DNA of 64,000 bases from Homarus americanus (Eukaryota; Arthropoda; Malacostraca; Decapoda; Nephropidae). A model generated the notes under the pieces. It did not search any database. It was given only the letters and a program-made list of their open reading frames with translations, and was not told the origin of the DNA. Where the stretch lies: contig NW_024726235.1 of the NCBI RefSeq assembly GCF_018991925.1, positions 3,530,135-3,594,134 of the forward strand, in the 5' to 3' direction. Position numbers and translations under genes: made by a program. Positions 1-10,429 of the stretch are shown piece by piece (position 1 is the first letter of the stretch; every line of letters starts with the position of its first letter).

Positions 1-118
1 GCCTAACTCAACTAACATAATTTAAGTGAGCTAGGTTATATTAGGTAAGCTTGTGTTGAGTTAAAATGTTAAATTAAGTTGGGTTGGGTTGGGTTGGGTT
101 GATTTAGGTTAGTTTGGA
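1..118. repeat. GGTTA/GGTTG-rich segment
   Basis: Degenerate pentamer repeats of the GGTTA and GGGTT type, including four GGGTT units in a row near 79-100. It resembles the cores of the foldback elements found later in the window. The window edge cuts it, so terminal arms cannot be checked. It is not a clean telomeric array because units vary and are interspersed with other sequence. Confidence 0.5.
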
Positions 119-1030
119 TGGCCATTTCACGAACTGGGCTAAATTACAGCCCATGTAAATTATAAGAAAACAACCAATAGTGTAAAAAGTGTATTTACCC
201 TTGTCTAGTATAATTTGTTTGTTCTGCATGAAAATAGTCCAGAATCTTTTCTGGTGCACAATATGGAATCAAAACAAACGTGAGTGTGAGAATGAGACTA
301 CACACACGACCAACCAACAGCCGCGTTACTAGGGGATAGGAGAAAACGTACTGCGATTGCGCGACCCATGTTATGCCAAGAAAAATTGTTGGCCTGGCAT
401 ACGTACGTAGCAATTCAAAGACTCGTAGCACACGCGCGTTGCGGTGTAAGACGGCCATGTCCTTGCCAGAGAATTTCTACTTCAGTACGAATAGGGAATG
501 TAGGTATACGATTACTGGGTCTCGTGACGAGGTAACAGGCGATGGTCACGAAGAACTGTCGAGAATCAATGTGATGCATTTCTATCTGGAACGTTATAGC
601 AGATCCAGGATGTTACCTAACCTAACCAGCCTAAACTTCAGTGAACTTGCATCACCTTTATTTAGTTATTGCCCCTAGCTTTACGTCTCACAAAAGAATA
701 CAAGTTCTGTCTTCCTTCTGTTCTTATATGAAATGTTCTGTAAAACTCCTCATTAAAAATAATAGGTGCAAGTCAACAATGTTACTAAATATGAAATGTT
801 TAAGTTCATATAATCTAAACTTAAACGTTAGCTTTCAGCAAGACTAACGTTACTAATTATTTTTTTAGTTCGAAAGTTCAATTGGGAAATTTGCTTTTCT
901 CTGACCGATTGCAGTTTTCAACGAGTGCTATTTCCCTTAATAAACATATCAAATTTTATATAACGCGGTAATCCACAAAGAACAGCTGTTCATTTGTAAA
1001 TACAGTATATTATATTATTTCTATAAATTG
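119..1030. other. AT-rich stretch, nothing recognised
   Basis: Unique-looking sequence with only short chance open frames (up to about 100 codons). No domain, RNA gene or repeat was recognised. A short CCTAACCTAACC patch lies near 615-627. Confidence 0.5.
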
Positions 1031-1041
1031 TCTTCCGATCT

Positions 1042-2311
1042 AATAACGTCGAGGTAGGGAACGAACTTGCAAACAGCGATCACAAAAAAATTAGATTCCA
1101 GTTAGATTTTCAGGGCAGACGTAAGGAAAATTCCACTAAAGTACCAGATTTCAGAAGGGCAAACTTTGACAGTTTAAAGAGGCAGCTGAGAGAGGGAGTG
1201 TCACGCTTGGCCGTGAACCTGACAGATGACTCCGACCTGATAACGAGATCTGAGATTACCGAGTTCCACGACAATTTAAATAATGAGTTACTTAATGCAC
1301 AAAGGCAGAACATACCATAGAAAAAACTCAGATCAGACAACAATGACCCTAAATGGATAAATAATTATTTAAAGAACATCATTGGCCAAAGGAAGGCTAT
1401 AGATAGAAGGATAAAGTGTGGCGAAATTTACCTCCAGGATTATTATAAGATATTGGCGAGTAGGGTTAAAACCGAGATAACGAAAGCCAAGAGGAATAAT
1501 GAGATAAGGATAGCAAGGGAGGTGAAGACAAACCCCACAGGATTCTACCAAATGTATCAAACTAAAACACGAGAAAAGATTGGACCAATACGGTCAGATA
1601 CCGGCGAGCTCACTGATAACGACAGAGAAATTAGCAATAATTTTAATAAATATTTTTCAACAGTTTTCACCACCGAAAATTTAAACATGATACCCGAGGC
1701 ACCGACTCTATTCAGAGATAGTGAATAAAACAAATTAAGCGAGATAGTAGTGACTAGTAACGATGTTAGTAAGCAAATAAGACAAACTAAAGCCGAATAA
1801 GTCACCTGGTCCCGATGAGATATTAAAGGAATGTAAGGAAGAGCTTAGGTATGCCCTTAGCAAAGTTGTTTAACATGTCCTTAAAAACAGGTGTAGTACC
1901 AGAATCCTGGAGGATAGCGAATGTAATACCGATTTTCAAGAAGGGGGATAGATCAGTCTAACGTCAATAGTAGGCAAATTACTGGAAGCAATCATTTCAA
2001 ACTCTATTCGAAATCACCTGGAGAAGCACCGATTGATCAATGATTCCCAGCATGGCTTCACAAGCGGACGTTCTTGTCTAACTAATCTATTAACATTCTT
2101 TTCATCAGTTTTCGAATCGGCGGACGAGGGGCACAATTATGATATGGTATATCTCGACTTTAGCAAAGCCTTCGACAGAGTCCCCCACGAAAGACTAATT
2201 AGAAAGGTAGAAGCACATGGCATCAAAGGTAACATCTTTAAATGGATTAGGGCGTGGTTACAGGACAGGAAACAGCGAGTGAGCATTAACGGCACTAAGT
2301 CCCATTGGAGC
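1042..2311 (+). mobile_element. LINE family B fragment, truncated at both ends (CR1/L2-like)
   Basis: This fragment aligns with 6595-7888 of the larger family B copy; a sample of about 110 bases (near 1621-1730) shows four differences. It starts inside the endonuclease region and ends inside the reverse transcriptase region, just before the GVPQGS-type motif. It is broken by a GAA-to-TAA stop near 1725, an extra A near 1780, a deletion of about 12 bases near 1825 and one of about 30 bases near 1957. It keeps the Ser-Asp-His triad of the endonuclease (His codon at 1081-1083), which the larger copy has lost. Open pieces remain at 1453-1728 and 2033-2329, the latter with the LDFSKAFDRVP palm motif. 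Missing a 3' end is unusual, since LINEs normally lose 5' sequence, and the left breakpoint abuts an adapter-like 11-mer (1031-1041). Confidence 0.9.
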
Positions 2312-2329
2312 TATACTTTTCACATTTAA
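2033..2329 (+). pseudogene. Reverse transcriptase fragment (LINE family B)
   Basis: A 98-codon open piece of a LINE reverse transcriptase. It contains the HGFTSGRSC region and the YLDFSKAFDRVPHERL block, with the first catalytic Asp of the palm. The same region at about 7617-7890 of the larger copy is nearly identical. The last eight or so codons (from 2312) leave the LINE and read into unrelated flanking sequence, so the protein lacks the FADD catalytic motif and cannot be functional. Confidence 0.85.
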
Positions 2330-5300
2330 CTTCAAAACAGTTCATTGGGTAAAAAAACAAATAAATAAAGTATATACGTTTGTTTTATTAACGCCATATT
2401 ACTTTCATTAGCTACAATGCCATCCAATATCGTACCACTGTATTCCTCATGCTACCACTGCATTTTTTCCATTATTTGTTTGTAAGATCTTTTTAATTAT
2501 CCCTAAGGTCACAGTCCATATTAAGGTCAGCTAAATATGATCAAATAATCACTTGACAGTGTCTGTGAACGTAGACGAAGCAGAGCTGAATAGTACTGAG
2601 TACTAGACCATGAATGACTGTTACAGTCCAACTAATTTGCAAATTGCCTATTGCAGACCAACCATTCACAGATGATGCTTTCGCCCATATCACAATGCTG
2701 TATTGTACTATGGTTGTTTTACGTTTGCAAATGCAACTGAACACTCACAAGTTACGGTGTGTAGCCAATACAAGTAATTTTCATTGTTCATACTAATTAC
2801 AATAATATGAAATTATAAATTAATGTCCGGATATCACCGTGTAAATATGAAAGGCGACAATAGTAAACGTCATCGGACTTTAACGGTCAACAGAGGGGAA
2901 AAAATATCTTTGAGATTCTGGCAAACTTGCACGTCCTTCTAGAATCTTGGGGTACACATGTATTTGATACTTGCTGTCCCTAGGTGATTAATGCTAGTAA
3001 CTTAATTCAGTAACTTACCATGTTGTTTAATGTCTCCATAAATAGAACTGAAAACTTACTTTAAGGCATGAGATTGTATGGTTTTTGTAACTAAAAGTTA
3101 GCCTGGACATGCCTAACCATTATGATCAGGAGAAACTGACCTACAATGATGCAGTGCAGTGATCAACATAATCAGCTCCAGCTAGATCTGGGGACAATTT
3201 TTATTTGAATATTACAACTGATCTAACAATTTTAAATTTAGTTAAGTAGAAGAGAAACTACATATATTAAAATTAATGTTACAAAGTAGAATTTCAACTG
3301 TTTCTAGTAAATGTACTTGTGAAGGGGTTATATAGCGGTTGTAATGTGTGTGATGTTGAATGAAGGAAAAACGGGCGATATCTCAGGCACAATAGTGGCC
3401 ATGTGCTCTAAAACTTTTCTACCATCCTACATTTTGTTCATAACACAGGGAGGAGGTTTACGCTAAACTTACCACTATTTGTTTTTTCTAAGGTCACGTT
3501 TATGATCTCCGTTATCAAGCAAGTACTTATTCAATGTTAGACATGTCCCGTTGTTACTCCACAGGACAAAAATAATACACCACTAAACTATGGGTTGAAG
3601 AACGCACAGAGCTGAACTCGGCTATGTCAACGAACTGTAACCCCAATTAAAGATACGAAAACTACCATGTGCAGCTCAGGTGAATTATTTCACCATGCTT
3701 CATCAGTTAGGCTACTGATAATGATAACAGGAGTTCTGGAATGGATTTCGGCTAACCGCTGGTATTATTATACATGTTTCGATAAACTCTTGGTGTGACC
3801 AACACCTTCATTATTTTCCGCGAGACATCTAAAACACTTTAATATATTACGGTACCTGTAAGTCCGTTTAAAATTAATAAAGTACAGGATATACAATATG
3901 TTCTCGACTAACAATTCATACACGATGCAGGCTTAAACCAATATTTTCTTATAATTCATACACTGTACTCATTTATTACCCAAACAGGAACAATCGTTTT
4001 TACACTATCGTGGGGCTGCACAGTAATCGCGGAAAACAAATAGGAGTCAATACATACTGCAATTAATTTCACATTAGTGCGGTCATTAAGGTGAACACTA
4101 CTATTCTTCAGACATTAAAACAAAAATGTGCACACCCGGTAAGAGAACTCTCACGTGCATTAGGATTCCAAAGCTATTCATCCACTATTCCATTATTTGT
4201 ACATTTGTTTACAGGCTGTAGCTACCTTCCAACCATTCACCAACATTACAAAATTAAGACAAAACTAAAAAAGCGTCCTCCTAGGCTGGTGGAAAGCGAC
4301 AAAGACTCCACCAACTTTCAGGGAGTAAGAACGGGTGTTCCCACGACGCCTAGCGAGCCGTGACACCCTGCACAACCACTACCAACACACACCACCCACC
4401 ATTCCTCAAAGACCACACCAACACAATGGGACAGCTCTTACAAATCTCCTATCCTAAGGCAGGCGGGGGATTGGCTTAAATCTCCACTGCCACCTAAGTT
4501 AGGCCGTTGTTATGGCTCGTCTGAAAAATCCGACCACAAAAGTACGCAATTCATGTTAGAGGTTACCTTTACCCTTTACAATGGCTGGACTGACTTGGTT
4601 TCTCCAACAGTAAAAAAAACAAGTTCCACTGCTTCTCAGACACAAGTATAAATAAAGAATTCTATACTCAAGGTAACCATCCAAGGTTACTACTATCTCC
4701 TGATCGATTTTACAGGCAATTTCTTTTACATTCAAGGAGGTTAAATTAAACCTCCTTGTTTACATTTGAGTATCGGACCGTTTACTAAAATGCCAGTTCA
4801 TAAACGTAATCTTACTTGTGAAATCCTTTTTTTATATTCCAACTTCAGCTCAGGTTACGAAACAACCCTAACCAGCCATATATAAAACATTTACCATTTA
4901 CTGTATAATGATCGTAGGCCACGGTCATCCTTACCTCACCGGCATTAAATTACTTTGTAAAACAAAAGCCAATCCTTGTGAAAGTTGTTTCTTACCAGAT
5001 AAAAACCTACTAATTTCTTAGTCTTCGTCAGAAAAGTCCTAACACAGAAGATGAGATGATTGCGATGCCAGATGAGCTGGCCTCTGAGAACACCAACTGT
5101 CTTCACTTTCACAAACTTTTTCCGGCTATCAAGGACAACATTCTTCCGCACTACAAGAACATAATTGCACATTTCGCAGCTATTAACTTAAAGCAATTTA
5201 TTTGTGACGCAAGTTGACGGTGCTAAAATCTGTGTATAGTAGCATTATTTGCACAGCATTCTAAACACAACAACATACTTCTATACTGTTCGTCATTAAA

Positions 5301-5445
5301 AGGAAATTATACCTCGAACTTGCTGTGCATCTAAACCTACCCAAAAACCGGGTGGTTCTCAAACACTTCTAAATCTGCAATGAGGTAAAATGCGTGCATG
5401 TGTATCATATTTTACGTAAATTAATGTCGTTCGCGAGTAGAACCT
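2312..5445. other. AT-rich intergenic sequence, no gene recognised
   Basis: About 3.1 kb of AT-rich sequence. Open frames are at most 98 codons (the longest, at 4091-4363, is 90) and none shows a recognisable domain. No tandem repeat or RNA gene was seen. Diverged mobile DNA or intron could be present but is not recognisable by eye. Confidence 0.5.
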
Positions 5446-5451
5446 TAAGTA

Positions 5452-5859
5452 ATGCCAAACACTATAAAGGTTGGAGCAAAAACCGACGACAAAACTAGTG
5501 CAGGAGGCAATGATATTGGCCGGTGTAGGAGCGAGGAGCTTCTTGATAAGTTCAAGGCAGCTATAGATCGTATTAGGACTAAGGGAGGGATCCCTATCAT
5601 ATGCGGTGTCCTGCCTAGAAGGAGAGTTGGCAGTGAACGGTTGTCAAGGGCAGTTGGTGTCAACGACCGTCTTGACAGATATTGCAAGTCAATATCAGTC
5701 CCATTCATTGACAACTGGGACAACTTCTACGGCAGAAGGGACCTTTATGCTAGGGATGGGGTACACCTGTCTCGGGATGGAGTAGCAACCCTGGCTGGGG
5801 CCCTAGAGGGGGCAGTTCAAAAGATAACGAAGTCTTTAAACTGCTTGGAGAATATATGA
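5452..5859 (+). pseudogene. LINE ORF1 C-terminal SGNH-esterase domain (truncated)
   Basis: This 135-residue open frame is the C-terminal part of the esterase-like ORF1 protein found in CR1-type LINEs. Visible features are the GGND block III motif (residues 18-21), whose Asn would contribute to the oxyanion hole, and the DGVHLS block V motif (residues 102-107), with the catalytic-type Asp and His. The central CGVLPRRR and VPFIDNWDNF segments fit the same fold. Block I, with the nucleophilic Ser, is missing because the element is 5'-truncated just upstream. The first Met is therefore fortuitous, not the native start. The short residue run before GGND also looks altered or shortened, as blocks I and II would normally precede it. 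In the family this domain accompanies RNA or lipid binding by the RNP; its exact role is unsettled. It lies about 95 bases upstream of the ORF2 reading frame. Confidence 0.8.
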
Positions 5860-6033
5860 GTACGGGGGTGGAGGAGAATGCAGTGGGAGCGGGTAAACAA
5901 AGTGAAAGATTACAGGGAAATAGTGTTAGGAATGATGACAAAACTAAATTAGACGGAGTTTAAAACTAAATGCGGTAAGGGGAGGACTCAGAACACGACT
6001 GACTTAAATGTATACTACGCGAACAGTAGAAGT

Positions 6034-6822
6034 ATGAGAAACAAAATGGATGATAATAGGGCCTTGGTATGTACTGAAAAAATCGATATAATAGCTTTCA
6101 CTGAAACATGGATCAACCTAGACTTACGTGAGTTACCGGTCGAATACCAAATTGCGGGTTTCAAACTGTTCCATACCGATAGGCAGACCAGGAAAGGAGG
6201 CGGAGTAGCAATCTATGTTAGGGATAATCTGAAGTGTGAAATAAATAAGGAAATAAAAACTGAGCGGAATACAGAAACAATTTGGATAGAATTAATCGAC
6301 GGTAGGGAAAAATTAATCACAGGAGTAATATATAGACCTCCCAATCTTGATAGAGTCAATGAGCGACTTATTTGGGATGAAATGCGCAGGGCTTCCATAC
6401 ACAACAAAGTCTGTATAGTAGGCGACTTTAACCTTGGCCAAATAGATTGGACTGACCTTACAGGTAACTCAGAATCAGAGGATTTTCTCGAGACGATCCA
6501 GGACTGTTTCCTAAGTCAACATATAACCGAACCCACCCGGGGTAATAATATACTCGATTTAGTTCTGTCAAACAGAGAAAACCTCATAAGCAATGTCGAG
6601 GTAGGGAATGAACTTGCAAACAGCGATCGCAAAGAAATTAGATTCCAGTTAGATTTTCAGGGCAGACGCAAGGAAAATTCCACTAAAGTACCAGATTTCA
6701 GAAGGGCAAACTTTGACAGTTTAAAGAGGCAGCTGAGAGGGGTTTCGCGCTTGGCCGTGAACCTGACAAATGACACCGACCTGATAACGAGATCTGAGAT
6801 GCCGAGTTCCACGACAATTTAA
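6034..6822 (+). pseudogene. LINE ORF2 N-terminal APE-type endonuclease, frameshifted
   Basis: The first 262 codons of ORF2. It should nick target DNA to prime reverse transcription. Visible motifs are FTETW near residues 22-26 (metal-binding Glu), GGGVAIYV, VGDFN at 129-133 and DLVLSN. The frame is open upstream to about 5953, and an L-N-V-Y-Y-A-N-S-R-S stretch conserved in such endonucleases lies before the first Met, so the true start is probably upstream. The terminal catalytic Ser-Asp-His is Ser-Asp-Arg here (Arg codon at 6628-6630), whereas the fragment at 1042-2311 has His, so this copy should be catalytically dead. A one-base deletion near 6800, judged against the same fragment, throws translation out of frame and ends it at 6822, separating it from the reverse transcriptase. 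Confidence 0.88.
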
Positions 6823-6995
6823 ATAATGAGTTACTTAATACACAAAGGCAGAACATACCATACAAAAAACTCAGATCAGACAACAATGACCCTAAATGGA
6901 TAAATAATTATTTAAAGAACATCATTGGCCAAAGGAAGGCTATAGGTAGAAGGATAAATCGTGGCGAAATTTACCTCCGGGATTATTATAGGGTA

Positions 6996-8615
6996 TTGGC
7001 GAGCAGGGTTAAAACCGAGATAAGGAAAGCCAAGAGGAATAATGGGGTAAGGATAGCAAGGGAGGCGAAGACAAACCCCAAAGGACTCTACCAAATGTAT
7101 CAAACTAAAACACGAGAAAAGATTGGACCAATACGGTCATATACCGGCGAGCTCACTGATAACGACAGAGAAATGAGCAATAATTTGAATAAATATTTTT
7201 CAACAGTTTTCACCACCGAAAATTTAAACATGATACCCGGGGCACCGACTCTATTCAGAGATAGTGAAGAAAACAAATTAAGCGAGATAGTAGTGACTAG
7301 TAACGATGTTAGTAAGCAAATAGACAAACTAAAGCCTAATAAGTCACCTGGTCCCGATGAGATATTTGCCAGAGTATTAAAGGAATGTAAGAAAGAGCTT
7401 AGTATGCCCTTAGCAAAGTTGTTTAACATGTCCTTAAAAACAGGTGTAGTACCAGAATCCTGGAGGATAGCGAATGTAATACCGATTTTCAAGAAGGGGG
7501 ATAGATCACTATCCTCTAACTACCGCCCAATCAGTCTAACATCAATAGTAGGCAAATTACTGGAAGCAATCATTTCAAACTCTATTCGAAATCACCTGGA
7601 GAAGCACAGATTGATCAATGATTCCCAGCATGGCTTCACAAGCGGACGTTCATGTCTAACTAATCTATTAACATTCTTTTCATCAGTTTTCGAATCGGTG
7701 GACGAGGGGCACAATTATGATGTGGTATATCTCGACTTTAGCAAAGCCTTCGACAGAGTCCCCCACGAAAGACTAATTAGAAAGGTAGAAGCACATGGCA
7801 TCAAAGGTAATATCCTTAAATGGATTAGGGCGTGGTTACAGGACAGGAAACAGAGAGTGAGCATTAATGGCACTAAGTCCCATTGGAGCAACGTCACAAG
7901 TGGAGTTCCCCAAGGCTCAGTACTTGGACCATTATTATTTATTATATACATAAACGACATAGATATCGGCATAGACAGCAACATAAGCAAATTTGCTGAT
8001 GACACTAAAATAGGACGTGTTATTAAATCTGACGAGGACTCCGCAAAACTACAGGAAGATCTAAACAAATTTTTCGAATGGTCTGAAAAATGGCAGATGA
8101 AATTCAACGTGGACAAATGTAAAGTACTCAGTATAGATGTAAACAGGGAAACCAGATACCAGATGAACAACGATGCCATAGAGAAATCCGACTGCGAGAG
8201 AGATTTAGGAGTAATGATAAGTAGGAACCTTAAGCCAAGTAAACAATGTGTTTTTGCTCGTAACAAGGCTAATAAAGTACTTGGGTTCATACAAAGGAGT
8301 GTTAGTTACAAGACTAGTGAGGTCATCCTAAAACTGTATCTTGCTCTTGTGAGACCACACCTGGATTACGCAGTTCAGTTCTGGTCACCGTATTACAGAA
8401 TGGATATAGAATCCTTGGAAAGAATTCAGAGGAGAATGACAAGACTAATCCCGGGCATTAGGAACCTTGAGTATAGAGACAGGTTAAAGCATCTTAATTT
8501 GCACTCCCTCGAGAGACGTAGAGCGAGGGGCGACCTGAAAGAGGTGTATAAGTGGAAGGCAGGGCTAAACAAAGGGGACATTACAAAGTTACTCAAACTA
8601 TCCAACCAGGAGTGA
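6996..8615 (+). pseudogene. LINE ORF2 reverse transcriptase domain
   Basis: A 539-codon open frame, the longest real coding remnant in the window. It reads as a non-LTR reverse transcriptase: NKSPGPDEI and SWRIANVIPIFKKGD in the finger region, SNYRPISLTSIVGKLLE, LDFSKAFDRVPHERL (palm Asp), [19 protein letters not shown], then FADD at residues 333-336 (7992-8003), followed by the thumb and the LYLALVRPHLDYAVQFW and RDRLKHLNLHSLERRR segments typical of CR1-like ORF2 C-termini. The Met at 6996 is internal; the native protein continues from the endonuclease but is separated by a one-base deletion near 6800. The frame ends early at 8613-8615, and the remaining conserved tail (FKLDKFRFRREIGKHWF) is readable after it, interrupted again near 8687. 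Confidence 0.93.
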
Positions 8616-8866
8616 ACTCGTAACAATGGTTTTAAATTAGACAAATTTAGATTTAGGCGTGAAATAGGTAAACACTGGTTTGGAAACAGTAGTGGATGAA
8701 TGGAACAAGTTACCAAATATCATCATTAACTCGAATACGCTGAATAGCTTCAAACATAGGTTGGATGCTTATATGAGCAATAGGGGTTGGGTGTAAACGG
8801 GACTGCCCAGTATGGGCCAATAGGCCCGCTGCAGTTTCCTCCATTCTTGTATTCTATGTTCTTATG
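8616..8866 (+). mobile_element. 3' terminal region and octamer tail of family B LINE
   Basis: The remaining C-terminal codons of ORF2 are readable after the premature stop, ending in a D-A-Y-M-S-N-R-G-W-V stretch near 8764-8795. A short 3' UTR follows with a GGGCCAATAGGCCC-like palindrome (8812-8827) and a tail of TTCTATG and TTCTTATG units (8850-8866). The palindromic GGCC stem just before the tail recurs in families A and C and is probably the reverse transcriptase recognition structure (inference). Confidence 0.85.
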
Positions 8867-9743
8867 TAGTGTATTTTCTGCAACGGTGTATTTATATACG
8901 GCACCAAAGTCATTCACCACACTACTAAATCGTTTAGATTGTTAAATTCTGTCGACATGAATTTATAGTGTACTTAAATATCGGTACCGGTACCTTCAAG
9001 TTTTCCATAAAAAAAATCAGATTGCAAGTAGCCCCACTTCAATTTCAACTTTCTTACACCGTTGTCTATGGTCCTTTTTAATAAAATAAACCTCGTTACT
9101 TCTACAACAGTCAATAGCTCGTCCATACACAAAAATCAACACTTTAATCTTCGTTACGTTAACCAAAAATTAAGCACTAATATTTTGTATTTAACGGATG
9201 TAAAGGTAACAAACAAGTTTTAATAAATACGAAAATGCACGTACATACATATACTGCATAGGCACGAGAAAAAGGTAAGCTATTACACTGGTTTGTGTGT
9301 ATGACATTAAAAATATACATGTCGATCCCGTAGAGTTACATCCCTTGAAAAGACGTGCTTCAGGTCACGGAACTCACCAGGCGGAAGACAGGATTGCTGA
9401 ATAGTCAGATTTTTTTTTACAGACCCTTTAAGTTTTCTTGACATAGAATATAAAAGCATCGTCCGACTGATAGTTATTCTTCTGTACTCCCGTTAATGCA
9501 CAATAAACTTTTTAAGGGCATTCGATGGAGTACAAATGCAATTAACCAGGCATTAGTCTATAGAACAAGACACCAGATATCGCAACGAACAAATATACCG
9601 AGTCAGACATGAACTCGCCAGGAAATAATCAGGCAAAAGCACCTGTTTGTCAATGATACCTAAAAAAATCGTATTTTAGAAAAAATGTGATATCTTAAAC
9701 CTGACGATTATTTCTGATACAGAACTTTATGAATTACTTACAT
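8867..9743. other. AT-rich sequence, nothing recognised
   Basis: Unique-looking AT-rich DNA between two LINE copies. No open frame of note, RNA gene or tandem repeat was recognised. Confidence 0.5.
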
Positions 9744-10429
9744 ACTGCAATAGGCCGGTTGGCCTGTGCATGGCAGCTCCTGTCGAGAGTTACTACCACT
9801 ATCATTCATGAATCTATCTAGCCTCCTTTTAAAACTTTCCAGCGTTCCAGCACTTACTACAAAGTTACTAAGCTTGTTCCACTCGTCCACCACCCTATTT
9901 GTGAACCAGTTCCTTCCTATCTCCCTCCTAAACCTAAACTTATCCAACTTAAATCCGTTGCTACGAGTCCTATCCTGCTCGGATATTATAAGAACTTTAT
10001 CTATATCCTCTTTATTGATTCCTTTCACCCACTTAAATACTTCTATCAAATCTCACCGCACTCTTCGTCTTTCTACGGAATGCAAGTTAAGTTTCTTTAA
10101 CCTATCCTGATATGGAAGGTTTCTAAGTCCCGGAAACATTTTCGTCATACTTCGCTGCACCGACTCTAGTGAATTGATATCCATTCTATAATAGGGGCAC
10201 CAGAACTGAACCGCATAATCGAGGTGCGGCCTGACTAGTTTCAAAAGGAGGCTAGATAGATTCATGGATGATACAGAATGGTAGTAACTCTCGACAGGAG
10301 CTGCCATGCACAGGCCAACCGGCCTATTGCAGACTCCTTATTTTCTTATGTTCTTATGATATAGTTGCAATAAGACCTCTTCACTCTTATTACTTACACT
10401 TCTAGATATAAAACCCAATACTCTGTTTG
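9744..10429 (-). mobile_element. CR1-like LINE family A, minus strand, interrupted
   Basis: Minus-strand 3' part of a second LINE family (A). The 9738-10049 frame gives the conserved C-terminal block (R-S-N-G-F-K-L-D-K-F-R-F-R), and about 10053-10238 gives the LVRPHLDYAVQFW segment. The element resumes at 10359-10429 after a plus-strand insertion. The 3' end lacks the usual octamer tail, stopping at the GGCC palindrome. The copy at 42767-43747 gives the uninterrupted version of the same region. Confidence 0.88.
10239..10358 (+). mobile_element. Family A LINE 3' end nested in an antisense family A copy
   Basis: A 120-base 5'-truncated copy containing the last codons, the GGCC palindrome and a full TTCTTATGTTCTTATG tail, on the plus strand inside a minus-strand copy of the same family. 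Compared with the intact site at about 43300-43315, the host element lacks the six bases CGCAAG at the junction and there is no target-site duplication. The two bases AG are shared between host and insert at the 5' junction. Confidence 0.88.

Larger units (their letters stand above)
5446..8866 (+). mobile_element. CR1/L2-like non-LTR retrotransposon, family B, 5'-truncated and disabled
   Basis: The most complete element in the window, about 3.4 kb. In order it has an SGNH/GDSL-type esterase remnant (ORF1), an APE-type endonuclease, a reverse transcriptase with FADD motif, a conserved C-terminal region and a 3' end finishing in TTCTATGTTCTTATG. An esterase in ORF1 plus a short-repeat tail instead of poly(A) is characteristic of CR1-group LINEs. 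The 5' end is truncated inside ORF1, so esterase block I is absent. It is disabled by loss of the endonuclease catalytic His, a one-base deletion near 6800, a stop at 8613-8615 and a further indel near 8687. No clear target-site duplication was found at either end, which fits this clade. Confidence 0.93.

Noticed and set aside
1..118. True telomere
   Set aside because: Pentamers are degenerate and interspersed, and the same pattern occurs in foldback cores throughout the window.
7715..8290. 191-codon minus-strand frame
   Set aside because: It is the antisense shadow of the LINE reverse transcriptase.
10239..10358. Twin-priming inversion of a single LINE insertion
   Set aside because: The inverted and direct parts both contain the same 3' end, and the minus-strand copy resumes after the insert. 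Nesting explains this better.
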